This document shows, piece after piece, positions 9,701 to 17,960 of a DNA stretch of 64,000 nt. The notes beneath the pieces were generated by a model. It saw nothing but the letters and a program-made list of their open reading frames with translations, did no database searches and was not told the origin of the DNA. Numbering within the stretch: position 1 is the stretch's first letter; every line of letters begins with the position of its first letter. The DNA is taken from the NCBI GenBank assembly GCA_963728895.1, contig CAVSLM010000011.1, positions 1-64,000 of the forward strand, read 5' to 3'. A program made the translations under genes and the position numbers. Source of the stretch: CAVSLM01 sp963728895 (GTDB taxonomy: Bacteria > Pseudomonadota > Gammaproteobacteria > JBBQDK01).

Positions 9701-12700
9701 GCGCCGGCAGCTCGAAGCGATTCAGGAGCAGTTCGCCGCCGGCGAGGCGCGTGAGGCAGAGCTCAATACGGACCGCGCCGCGCTGCACGAGTCGCTCGCC
9801 CAAAGCGACCAGCGCATCGGCGCGCTGGAGTCACAGCGAGACGAGCTGGAACGGAGCGCACGGGCCGCCGAGCAACGCGCCGCGGGACTCACCGCCGAAC
9901 TGGAGCAGACGCAGCAGGCATCGGAGCGGCAGGCCGAGGGCCTGGAGCGGGACGCGACGGAACTGCGCGCGGAACTGGAGAAGGTTCGCGCCCAGGTTGC
10001 AGAGGCCGTACGCCGGCATGCCGAGATCGAGCAGGTCGCACGCACGGCGGAGCAACGCGCATTGCGGGCTGCAGTCGGAGCTGGAGCAGGTGCAGGAGGC
10101 CGCCGCGCACCGGCTCGCCGGACTCGAGCACGACGGCAGCAGCCTGCGCGAGGAACTGGAGCAGGCTCACGCGCGCCTGGGCGAGTTCACACGACGTTAC
10201 GGCGAGCTCGAACAGGTTGCGGCCTCGGCTGAAGGGCGCGCCGCGGGCTTGCAGGCGGAGCTCGGGCAGGTTCACGCGGCCGCGGAGCAGCGCCACACGG
10301 AATTGCTTGGTCGACTGAAGAAACTCGAGGAGGAGCTGGTACAGGCGCGTCGCCAGCTCGCCGAAGGAGAGCGGCTGCGCGGCGAGCAGGAGTCGGCGTC
10401 CAAGTCCTCGCAGCAGCACGCGGAGCAGTCGATCGCTGCACTGGAGGAGGCGATTGCCGCGGCGCAGGGCCACGAAGCGGAGTTGCACAGCGAACGTGAG
10501 GAGTTGCTGGGCGCCCTCAAAGCTGCGCAACGCTCCAACAAGGAGGCGGGCGAGCGACAGGCACAGCTCGAACAGGACCGCATCGTCGCCGAGGGGCAGC
10601 TCAAAGAAGCCGCGACCGCACAAGCTGAGCTCCAGAGGCAACTGGACGACGCCCGTGCCGTGGCCGAGCGGGACCGCGTCGTCTCCGAGGGGCAGCTGAA
10701 GGAGGCGGCGACCGCACAAGCTGAGCTCCAGAAGCAGCTCGATGAGGCCCGTGCCGTGGCCGAGCGGGACCGCGTCGTCGCCGAGGGGCAGCTGAAGGAG
10801 GCCGCGACCGCACAGGCTGGGCTCCAGAAGCAGCTGGACGAGGCCCGTGCCGTCGCCGAGCGGGAGCGGGAGGCCGCCAAGGCCAGGATTGCCGAGTTGC
10901 AGAAGGAAGCGGAAGCGGCGCTGGTGCAGTCCGGCGAGGAGGCGGCCCGCACCCTGGGACAAGAGATTACGAACCTGCGCGTGGCGCTGGAGCGCGCAGA
11001 ATCCGGCGCCGAGGCGCAGCGCGAACGACTGCAGGCGGAGCTTGATGCGATACGACGGCAGGGCGAGGAGCAAGCCGCGGAGCTTTCCGCCGGGGCCGGG
11101 CAGCTTCGCGACGAGCTGACCCGGTCTCAGGCCGCCGCGGCCCAGCAAGCGGACGTCCAGTCGGAGCTGGAGCATGCGCTGCGAGGGGCGCAGGAGCGCG
11201 TTCAGGGCCTCGAGGCGCAGCTTGCACAGGCGACCGCGGAAGGCGGAGCGGCACAGCAGCACACGGCCGGACTCGAGCAGGCACGTGCCGAGCTGGAGCA
11301 GGCACTCGCGGCCGCGGAGGCACGCGAGGCCGAGCTGGTGCAGCGCTTGCGGGCCTCGTCTGCGGCGCCGGACGAGGAAGCACAGCGGCTCACAGCCCAG
11401 ATCGAGGAATTGCGGACACGTTTGCAGGACGCCGAGCGTCTGGCCGCCGACCACACGGTGCCGTCCACCGACGATGCAGAAAAGCTGATCGCGCAGCGCG
11501 TTGCGGAGGAAGTCGCCAAGGCTACGGCTCAGGCCGAGGTCTCGCGCTGCTACCTTGAGCAGGAGACGGGACGACTCGGGTCTGAGCTCGAACAGGCGAA
11601 CCGCCGACTCGAAGAGGAAGTGCGGCAACGCCGGGCAGCAGAAACCGGCAGGCGTGCAGCCCAGCAGGAGGCGGACAAGTTACGAGCCGAAACGCAGGTA
11701 ATCCGCAACCTGGTGGACGCGCAGGATGGTGGAGCGCCGTCGACGGCGCTCGCCGAACGTGTCGCCGAGCTCGAAGAAGAGATCAAGTCCGCCAAGAAGA
11801 ACGTGGAAGTCGCGGTGCGGCTGCGCAACGAGGCGGAGGCCGCGCGCCGTCAGGCGGAGGCGGAGGCGGGCGCGGTGCAACGCCAGCTCCGCGCCCAGGG
11901 CGAAAGCGTCACACAGGTCTACACACCCGCCGTTGCTGAGGAAAGTGACGCGTCGCCAAGCGTTGAATCGGCGCCGGTGCCGGACGCCTTCCCGCCGGAG
12001 CCGCCCGACAGCCGGCGCCATGGTGGAGTGCTGGGCCTGGTGGCAGGTGTGCTGGTGGCTTTCGCGTTTGGATCTGGCGCCTATCTCTGGATGGCCCGAC
12101 CGCCCGCAGTGATGAATGTGCTGTCGAATCTTCTGAACGCACACACGGCGCGGCAATCGAGGGTTGACGTCGGCAACATCACGGTCTCCGGGAGCGGGAA
12201 TGGACCTGCGAGTGCGCCGGCGCCGATCCTGCGGCCCGGTCGAACCTTCCGCGATCCGATGTCGGACGGCGGCAGCGGGCCGCTCATGGTGGAAGTGCCG
12301 GCGACTGCAACGCGCGTGGGCAGTGCCTCCAATTCGCTCAATTTCGACGAGCGTCCCCAGCACGAGGTGAGAACCAGGGGCTTTGCGATCGGTGTGCATG
12401 AAGTCACATTCGCCGACTACGACCGTTTCGCCGCGGCAACCGGTCGGCGCCGGCCGGAGGACGCCGGTTGGGGGCGTGGGGACCGGCCGGTGATCAACGT
12501 GAGCTGGAAGGATGCGGTGGCTTACACCCAATGGCTTTCCGAGCAGACCGGCCACCTTTACCGGCTTCCGAGCGAAGCCGAATGGGAGCTGGCGGCGAGC
12601 GCGGGCGCAGAAACGTTCTACTGGTGGGGCAACGACATCGGCATCGGCAATGCCAACTGCTTCAACTGCGGAAGCGCTTGGGACGCCTTGAGTACGGCGC

Positions 12701-12966
12701 CCGTGGGAAGCTTCCACCCGAACGCTCTGGGCATCTATGACACGGCCGGCAATGCCATGGAGTGGGTGCAGGATTGCTACCATCCAAACTACGAAGGAGC
12801 ACCCGGTGACGCGAGCGTCTGGGAAGGCGGTGACTGCACGCGACGCATCTCACGTGGCGGCTCGTATGCCAATCCCGCGGACAACCTGCGTACGCAAAAG
12901 CGCACCGCCTATCTGTCCGAGAGTCGTCTGGACAACCTGGGCTTCCGCGTGGTGAGAGAACGTTAG
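6744..12966 (+). CDS. Giant cNMP-binding-like x2, rhodanese, coiled-coil, membrane, FGE-sulfatase-fold protein (one frame break near 10,064)
   Basis: Read across one extra base, this is a protein of about 2,073 residues. Domains in order: a degenerate cyclic-nucleotide-binding-like domain (about 15-115); a second one (about 145-255) whose phosphate-binding cassette looks intact (FGEDALVSDARRNAT); a rhodanese domain (about 262-345) with the active-site loop YCDSGERS; a mostly uninterrupted coiled coil (about 400-1,735) rich in Glu, Ala, Gln and Arg; a membrane helix near 1,760-1,782 (GLVAGVLVAFAFGSGAYLW); and a C-terminal FGE-sulfatase/SUMF1-fold domain (about 1,830-2,073) with GVHEVTFADYDRFAAATG and LPSEAEWELA. 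The last domain lacks the two catalytic cysteines of true formylglycine-generating enzyme (the end reads RRISRGGSYANPADN), so it is probably a binding domain. By topology the FGE part should be periplasmic and the rest cytoplasmic. TTG at 6744 is preferred because GAGGT lies 7 bases upstream. The reading frame shifts at about 10,055-10,070. Confidence 0.85.
9351..9878 (+). repeat. Tandem duplication of a 264-bp (88-codon) unit inside the coiled-coil gene
   Basis: Two adjacent copies (9351-9614 and 9615-9878) are nearly identical at both nucleotide and protein level. Each encodes 88 residues beginning AEQLAAALDEERQAGARRAA and ending ERSARAAEQR. The unit keeps the coiled-coil frame, so its gain or loss would simply lengthen or shorten the rod. 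High nucleotide identity implies a recent duplication or ongoing homogenisation. Copy number could also be misassembled. Confidence 0.9.
10576..10863 (+). repeat. Three tandem 96-bp (32-codon) units in the coiled-coil gene
   Basis: Three consecutive units starting at 10576, 10672 and 10768 each encode a 32-residue segment of the type DRVVAEGQLKEAATAQAELQ followed by KQLDEARAVAER. The copies differ by a few substitutions, more than the 88-codon repeat, so this duplication looks older. It lies just downstream of the frame break. Confidence 0.88.
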
Positions 12967-13107
12967 GCCGGGCCTGCAACGGATGAAGGAGCAGTAGTTC
13001 GCGGCTCGCCCTGTCGCGCACAGCGCGCCAGCATATGTTCACTTCTCCCACATATCTTCCGCGGACGACGGAATCCCGCCGGCGCGGGTGGGATATCCGC
13101 CTGGTAC

Positions 13108-13137
13108 TTTGCCCCACCCGCAACGCACAGGTATAGT
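13108..13137 (+). promoter_or_regulatory. Possible sigma70 promoter for the Rieske protein gene
   Basis: TTTGCC at 13108-13113 and TATAGT at 13132-13137 are separated by 18 bases. The predicted transcription start at about 13,144 lies downstream of the earliest in-frame GTG (13088), which supports the later GTG at 13169 as the real start of the next gene. Confidence 0.4.
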
Positions 13138-13168
13138 GCCACTACTCCATGCAGTGCAACGGTCCCAC

Positions 13169-13534
13169 GTGTTTTCGATTCCGTCCGCTACTTCCACGGA
13201 GCGGTTGTGCCGCCTCGATGAACTGGTGAGCACAGGTGCACGCGCGTTTCGCGTGCTGTTGGATGGCAAAGTGCTGGAGCTGCTCGCGATCCACGACGCG
13301 GGGCGGGTCTTCGTCTATCGCAACAGCTGTCCACACACGGGTGCACCCCTGGACTGGAATCCCGGGCAGTTCCTGAGCATCGACAAACGCTATATTCAAT
13401 GTTCGACCCACGATGCGCTGTTTCGCATCCAGGATGGTCTCTGCATAGCCGGCCCGTGCCCCGGGGCGCGGCTCGTACCGGTATCCGCAGCGGTCGTACA
13501 GGGTTGGGTCGTGCTGGCCGCAAGCGGGGAGTAA
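13169..13534 (+). CDS. Small Rieske [2Fe-2S] domain protein
   Basis: This soluble Rieske-type ferredoxin-like protein is about 121 residues long. Both cluster-binding motifs are present: Cys-Pro-His in RNSCPHTGAPLDW and Cys-x2-His in YIQCSTHDALFRI, followed by the GPCPGARLVPV segment typical of NirD-like Rieske proteins. No membrane helix or catalytic domain is attached, so it is either an electron carrier or a component of an unidentified oxygenase or reductase. The start is uncertain: the frame opens with GTG at 13088, but a promoter-like sequence lies between, so GTG 13169 is preferred. The ABC exporter genes begin 80 bases downstream on the same strand, but a functional link is not evident. 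Confidence 0.85.
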   Translation: MFSIPSATSTERLCRLDELVSTGARAFRVLLDGKVLELLAIHDAGRVFVYRNSCPHTGAPLDWNPGQFLSIDKRYIQCSTHDALFRIQDGLCIAGPCPGARLVPVSAAVVQGWVVLAASGE

Positions 13535-13613
13535 TTCCCGATCAGAGCCTTGAAACCGCGTGTTTCTGCGCAGTCACCCCGATCGCGCATTGACCTGTGA
13601 CCGGTTGCAATCC

Positions 13614-14375
13614 ATGTCTGAAATCGCAGTGAAAGTGCAAGCATTGACCAAGCGTTTCGGGCCGGTGGTTGCCGTCGACCACCTGGACTTCGAGGTACGT
13701 TGTGGCGCCGTGGCCGGACTGCTCGGGGGCAACGGCGCGGGAAAAACCTCTACGCTCGCCATGCTGCTCGGGCTGCTGATTCCCACCTCCGGCCGAATCG
13801 TCGTTCTCGGCGAGGACATGCTGCGGCACCGCTATTGCGTGCTCCCGCGCATGAACTTCTCCTCGCCCTACGTCGATCTTCCGCAGCGCCTGACCGTGGC
13901 GGAAAACCTTCGGGTCTACGCGCATCTCTATGGATTGCGCGAGGTGCGCAGGCGCTTGCAGTCGCTGGCGGAGGATTTCGATCTCACGGGGTTGCTGAAG
14001 CGCCCCTATGGCACGCTCTCGGCCGGGCAGAAGACCCGGGTGGCCTTGGCCAAGGCGCTACTCAACGATCCCGAGCTGTTGTTGCTGGACGAGCCTACCG
14101 CTTCGCTGGACCCAGACAGTGCCGAGCGCATTCGCACCTACCTGCGGGAATATCAGCAGCGTAACGGTGCAACCGTCCTGCTCGCCTCTCACAACATGCC
14201 GGAAGTCGAACGCCTGTGCAGCGATGTCATCGTCCTGCGCGCCGGGAAGATCGTCGATCGCGGCTCACCCGCCGCCCTGCTCCATCGATACGGGCGCAGC
14301 ACCATGGAGGAGGTCTTTCTGGCCATCTCCCGCTCCGATGCCGGGCGCGAGCGCATTGCTCGCGCCGTGCCGTGA
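13614..14375 (+). CDS. ABC-2 type transporter, ATP-binding protein
   Basis: This is the ATPase subunit of an ABC-2 exporter, 253 residues. It has Walker A GGNGAGKTST near residues 38-47, signature LSAGQKTRVALAKALL, Walker B LLLLDEPTASLDPD and the H-loop in LLASHNMPEVE. The unusual phenylalanine-serine-proline stretch after the Q-loop position (RMNFSSPYVDLPQRLT) is typical of exporters for lipids or polysaccharides, but the substrate is unknown. The ATG at 13614 gives MSEIAVKVQALTKRFG, the normal N-terminus; the frame extends upstream without conserved content. Its TGA stop overlaps the GTG start of the permease gene (GTGA), so the two are coupled. Confidence 0.93.
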   Translation: MSEIAVKVQALTKRFGPVVAVDHLDFEVRCGAVAGLLGGNGAGKTSTLAMLLGLLIPTSGRIVVLGEDMLRHRYCVLPRMNFSSPYVDLPQRLTVAENLRVYAHLYGLREVRRRLQSLAEDFDLTGLLKRPYGTLSAGQKTRVALAKALLNDPELLLLDEPTASLDPDSAERIRTYLREYQQRNGATVLLASHNMPEVERLCSDVIVLRAGKIVDRGSPAALLHRYGRSTMEEVFLAISRSDAGRERIARAVP

Positions 14376-15184
14376 ACTGCCCGAACAGCAAGTTCTCTCT
14401 GCACCGCGTCGGCGCCATGGTCCTGCGCTACGTCTACCTACTGCGCCGGTCGTGGCCCAGGCTTCTGGAGCTGGTGTACTGGCCCACGGTGCAGATGATC
14501 CTGTGGGGCTTCATCACGCGCTTTCTCGTAACCAACAGCAGCTGGGTGGCGCAGGCGAGCGGAGTACTCATCTCGGCAGTGCTGCTGTGGGACGTGATGT
14601 TTCGTGGTCAGCTCGGCGTCTCGCTGGCTTTCTTCGAGGAAATGTATTCACGCAATCTGGGTCATCTGTTCGTCAGCCCGTTGCGCTCCTACGAACTGGT
14701 ATGCGCGCTGCTGGTGATCAGTCTGTTCCGCACGCTGATCGGCGTGGGGGGTGCGGCACTGCTGGCCATTCCTCTCTACGGCTATTCGATTTTCGGTATG
14801 GGCCTTCCACTGCTGGCGTTCTTCTCCAACCTGCTGGTGATGGGATGGGCGATAGGGCTGATTGTGGCCGGGCTTGTGTTGCGCTACGGCCTTGGTGCCG
14901 AGAGCCTGGCATGGGTGGCGATCTTCGCCGTGGCGCCGGTGAGCGGAATCTACTATCCCATAGCGGTGCTGCCCCAATGGCTGCACCCGGTGGCACTGGC
15001 GCTGCCGTCGAGCTACGTCTTCGAGGGCATGCGCGCGCTGCTGTTCGAGCATTCGGTGCGCAGCGATCTGCTGGTGCGCTCTGCGGCGCTCGACGGCATC
15101 TATCTCGCAATCGGCGTGAGTGTTTTCCTAGGTGCCTTCCGGCGTGCCCGCGAACGGGGACTACTACTGCACATCGGGGAGTGA
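14372..15184 (+). CDS. ABC-2 type transporter, permease protein
   Basis: This is the membrane subunit paired with the ATPase just upstream, 270 residues from GTG 14372. It has about six hydrophobic segments and the ABC-2 permease hallmark near the C-terminal half (FAVAPVSGIYYPIAVLPQWLHPVALALPSSYVFEGMR, positions about 190-226), which matches the conserved signature loop of this family. GTG 14372 overlaps the upstream stop; an in-frame ATG at 14417 is the alternative start and would remove 15 residues. The complex is in the inner membrane and exports an unidentified substrate. Confidence 0.92.
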   Translation: MNCPNSKFSLHRVGAMVLRYVYLLRRSWPRLLELVYWPTVQMILWGFITRFLVTNSSWVAQASGVLISAVLLWDVMFRGQLGVSLAFFEEMYSRNLGHLFVSPLRSYELVCALLVISLFRTLIGVGGAALLAIPLYGYSIFGMGLPLLAFFSNLLVMGWAIGLIVAGLVLRYGLGAESLAWVAIFAVAPVSGIYYPIAVLPQWLHPVALALPSSYVFEGMRALLFEHSVRSDLLVRSAALDGIYLAIGVSVFLGAFRRARERGLLLHIGE

Positions 15185-15240
15185 GCAGGACGGCCGGAGC
15201 ACCGCAGAGGGCGCTCCGGTGTGCGCCCTGCAGGACAGAT

Positions 15241-15462
15241 CTACTTCGGCGGGTTGACAGCCATCCGCAAAACGAATTCGCCCGCGTCTGCGCTTACGAG
15301 GAATCCCGGTAGTTCCGGCCCGGGAGTCGATGCAGGCAGCGCCTCCTGCAGCATCGTGCGCCCTTCATCCTGTGCGGGCGCGATATAGGGGGCTTGAGAA
15401 TTCGTGTTCGCTTTCGGTGCCCCGGCACTGACATCCGCATTCATGTCGATGACGATGACCAT
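15241..15462 (-). CDS. Small hypothetical protein (73 aa)
   Basis: This short frame starts at ATG 15462 with GGGAG about 7 bases upstream and encodes 73 residues, beginning MVIVIDMNADVSAGAPKANT and ending in RMAVNPPK. It is proline- and alanine-rich with no membrane helix, Cys or double-glycine motif. It lies between the ABC-2 permease (convergent) and rlmJ (divergent). A longer frame continues upstream antisense to rlmJ, but that part is an artefact. I do not recognise the protein; the ribosome site and position in an otherwise empty gap are the reasons to keep it. Confidence 0.45.
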   Translation of the reverse strand: MVIVIDMNADVSAGAPKANTNSQAPYIAPAQDEGRTMLQEALPASTPGPELPGFLVSADAGEFVLRMAVNPPK

Positions 15463-15582
15463 GGCTAAGCTCCCGTTCAGGTTGGAGGTCGGCATCGACC
15501 TCGCGAATGCTAGCGGCGCATGCCGGGGCCTATTGAGATGCCGTGGGTGGTCTGTGACGGCGTTCTCATGGAACGGTAGCGC

Positions 15583-16431
15583 GTGATCGTCCGAGCTTCG
15601 GTGTACTGCCATCTCGCACATGCCGGCAACTTGGCCGATGTGTTCAAGCATGCACTGCTGTCGCTGTTGCTGCTGCGTCTGGCGCGCGACGACGCATTCT
15701 GTTACATCGATACTCACGCTGGCGCCGGTTGCTACGATCTGTGGAGTGCGCAGGCACGCAATGGTGGCGAAGCACAAAGGGGCATCCTCGAGCTGTGGCG
15801 GCAGCGCGCCGGCCTGCCCGAGCTTCACGGCTATTTCTCGACTGTCGCAGAGGCCAACTCGGGGATCGGTGCAGGCCCACCGCGGTTCTATCCGGGTTCG
15901 CCGCTCATCGCCAGACAGCTGACGCGCGATTGCCATCGCCTGGTGCTGATGGAACGGGTTGCAGACACGGCAAGCCTCCTGCGCGTTGCGCTGCGCGGCG
16001 AGACGCGTGCCGAGGTGTTGAACGAGGACGGGTACTCGGGGCTCGATCGAGTGCTGCGTGCATGCGAGCGACCCGCGTTGGTGCTCATCGATCCCCCGTT
16101 TGTGGACCCGCGCGAGACGCAGGCTGCAAGTGCGGGACTGCGTGCCGTGCGGCAGGCGTGGCCGTCCGCGAGTTGCGCATTGTGGTACCCGATCACCGAG
16201 GCACTGCCCGACCTTCCGGCAAGCTTCGACTGCGTCGAAGGCGCAAATGTGCTGGACGCGAAGCTGCGCGTAATGCCCGCCACTGCGGGCCACATGGAAG
16301 GATGCGGGATGCTGGTGGCGAATCCGCCCGCGGAGCTGGTCGCCAGACTGGCGGACCTGCTCATGCGGCTCGCGGAGATTCTGGGGGGCACGGCGAGGAG
16401 TAACGCGTCGGTGCGATGGGTGGGTTTTTAG
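15583..16431 (+). CDS. rlmJ: 23S rRNA (adenine(2030)-N(6))-methyltransferase RlmJ
   Basis: RlmJ methylates N6 of A2030 in 23S rRNA using S-adenosylmethionine. The 282-residue product shows the family start HAGNLADVFKHALLSLLL, the motif-I-like segment YIDTHAGAGCYDL, and the catalytic motif IV as DPPF (LVLIDPPFVDP) where DPPY or DPPF is expected. The family usually begins MLSYRH-FHAGN, so GTG at 15601 (giving M-YCHLAHAGN) is an alternative start to GTG 15583 and fits the family length slightly better. The gene is single; after it come an inverted-repeat end (16433) and an unrelated gene. Confidence 0.92.
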   Translation: MIVRASVYCHLAHAGNLADVFKHALLSLLLLRLARDDAFCYIDTHAGAGCYDLWSAQARNGGEAQRGILELWRQRAGLPELHGYFSTVAEANSGIGAGPPRFYPGSPLIARQLTRDCHRLVLMERVADTASLLRVALRGETRAEVLNEDGYSGLDRVLRACERPALVLIDPPFVDPRETQAASAGLRAVRQAWPSASCALWYPITEALPDLPASFDCVEGANVLDAKLRVMPATAGHMEGCGMLVANPPAELVARLADLLMRLAEILGGTARSNASVRWVGF

Positions 16432-16432
16432 C

Positions 16433-17040
16433 CCCGCATATCTCACCGGGCGGCGGCATGCGGGCCGGCTGGAGTGCTCCCCGGCAGTGACGGATGAGGA
16501 GAAACGATGGCCTTTTCAACACCAGCCGAAGCATTGCCCGCACGGGTTCTTACCTGCGCCGACGTCGACGTGGCGCGCCTGCATGAAATCACCGCGTGCT
16601 ATGGCCTGCAGCTCCAACTGCTGGTGCCGACGGCACGCCTGCCCGGCAGTTATTGGGGGGAGCCCGAGGCCGGGCTGGCCGGCGCCGTGATCTATGTCCG
16701 TGGCGATACGCCCGTGCATTCGGTATTGCATGAGACCTGCCACTACATCTGCATGGACGCCGGCCGGCGAGCAGGACTGCACACGGACGCGGGTGGCGAT
16801 TACGACGAGGAGAACGCAGTTTGCTACCTGCAGGTGCTGCTCGCCGACGCAGTTGCTGAGTGCGGGCGCGAACGGATGTTGCGCGACATGGACGCGTGGG
16901 GCTACACGTTTCGACTGGGTTCCAGCCGGCGCTGGTTCACCGAGGATGCGATTGACGCCCGTGCATGGTTGCGCCGTCACGGGCTGATCGATGACCGGCA
17001 GGTTCCGACCGGCCGCCTGCGTAGCTGAGATATGCGGGCC
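16433..17040. repeat. Inverted repeat ends CCCGCATATCTCACC bracketing the HExxH gene
   Basis: CCCGCATATCTCACCGG at 16433-16449 and the inverse form GAGATATGCGGG at 17027-17038 flank a single gene. The next bases also mirror each other (GGGCGGCGGCA on the left, GGCCGCCGCC on the right). The right copy begins inside the last codons of the gene. A second inverted pair with the same sequence lies at 17752 and 17844. Confidence 0.7.
16507..17028 (+). CDS. Conserved hypothetical protein with HExxH zinc-metallopeptidase motif
   Basis: This cytoplasmic protein of 173 residues has no signal peptide. A canonical zinc-binding motif is seen as HETCH at residues 75-79, preceded by hydrophobic VHSVL, and a candidate third ligand follows in GGDYDEENAVCYLQ (Glu101 or Glu102) about 22 residues later, the spacing of gluzincins. 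The segment GLHTDAGGDYDEENAVCYLQ is therefore probably the second half of the active site. I do not recognise a named family; it may be a degenerate peptidase, since the protein is small. The gene stands alone, bracketed by inverted repeat ends, and a stop is reached within the right-hand repeat. Confidence 0.8.
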   Translation: MAFSTPAEALPARVLTCADVDVARLHEITACYGLQLQLLVPTARLPGSYWGEPEAGLAGAVIYVRGDTPVHSVLHETCHYICMDAGRRAGLHTDAGGDYDEENAVCYLQVLLADAVAECGRERMLRDMDAWGYTFRLGSSRRWFTEDAIDARAWLRRHGLIDDRQVPTGRLRS

Positions 17041-17084
17041 AGGCCGCCGCCCGACAGGGCCGGACGACGGCCGTCACCGATGCG

Positions 17085-17597
17085 TTACGGGAAGGCCGGT
17101 ATGGTCGGCTCGGTACCGTGCAGGTCAGCCTCGGGATGATGGCTCTTGATCATCTGGGTGATTTTTTCAACCTGGTCCTTGGGGACGTCCACCATCATCA
17201 GCATCTCGCCGCCGGCGACGGCTTCCTCGAACTCCCTGAGGCGGGAGTTGGGAACGTCTGACGCGATCATGCCGGATACCCACGCGCCGACGCCGGCGCC
17301 TGCCAGGGCGATGCCCAGCAAGGCGCCTCCACCGAGCACGAGGCCCGCGGGCGGGAAAGTGACGGCAACCAGGCCCGCCAGCACGCCGGTGGCGCCGCCG
17401 ACGGCGAGACCCTGCTCGACACCGTGCACGAAATCGCTCTTCTGCAGGAAGTTCGCTTCCGGCAGCTGCTCGAGTCGCGTCCCTTCCCTGGCCAGCACGT
17501 GGATGTGCCGTTCTTCGATACGAGCGATCAACAGCTCGTCCACAACCTGCCTGACAAGTTCCAAATCGGGCAACAGAAAATAGAGTCTTCTTCTCAT
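17085..17597 (-). CDS. DUF1269-type membrane protein
   Basis: This 170-residue protein begins MRRRLYFLLPDLELVRQVVD and resembles the DUF1269 family of predicted membrane proteins. The N-terminal 60 residues look like a small ferredoxin-like regulatory fold (a repeated EERHIHVLAREG pattern). A glycine-rich hydrophobic hairpin follows at about residues 66-112 (GGATGVLAGLVAVTFPPAGLVLGGGALLG...), then a second small alpha-beta segment (MLMMVDVPKDQVEKITQMI). Function is unknown in the family. ATG 17597 is preceded by GAGGAGA about 8 bases upstream, a good ribosome site. Confidence 0.85.
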   Translation of the reverse strand: MRRRLYFLLPDLELVRQVVDELLIARIEERHIHVLAREGTRLEQLPEANFLQKSDFVHGVEQGLAVGGATGVLAGLVAVTFPPAGLVLGGGALLGIALAGAGVGAWVSGMIASDVPNSRLREFEEAVAGGEMLMMVDVPKDQVEKITQMIKSHHPEADLHGTEPTIPAFP

Positions 17598-17960
17598 GAG
17601 GTTCTCCTCTCAGATGCTTCTGGACAGGAGCGCGGCATGCCGCGCGCAGCCCGCGGCTGCGGGTACCCGCGGGACCGATGTGGAAGGGAACTGCGTGCCG
17701 GTCATAGGCGCCTCCATCGTTGCGCCCATCCCTGCGATCGTTATCAGGCGAGCCCGCATATCTCACCGGTACACATTGCAGTTTTCGACTTGACAGAAAT
17801 TCCATGACCGCCATTCTGCCACCGCCCGGTGAGATATGCGGGCCAGTGTCACCCCTGCGCCGGCAGGCGGAAGCTGGTCCGATTATAGTGCAGGCGAGGT
17901 CGGAGGGGTGCGAAACCGCGAGGCCGCGCCAGGATCTGGGCTCACGGCGAGAGACGCGCG
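17598..17960. other. Intergenic gap with an inverted repeat pair
   Basis: No supported gene lies in these 363 bases. GCCCGCATATCTCACCGG at 17752-17769 and the inverse CCGGTGAGATATGCGGGC at 17826-17843 form an 18-base inverted repeat separated by about 56 bases. This is the same end sequence that brackets the neighbouring HExxH gene, so the gap probably holds a small non-coding mobile element or its remnant. Confidence 0.65.

Noticed and set aside
10187..11628. Long minus-strand frames opposite the coiled-coil gene
   Set aside because: They are rich in Leu and Arg because they mirror Glu/Gln/Ala codons of the coiled coil; no domain is seen.
12236..12966. Active formylglycine-generating enzyme at the end of the giant gene
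   Set aside because: The fold is present but the catalytic Cys pair near the C-terminus is missing (Ser-Tyr-Ala-Asn instead), so sulfatase activation is unlikely.
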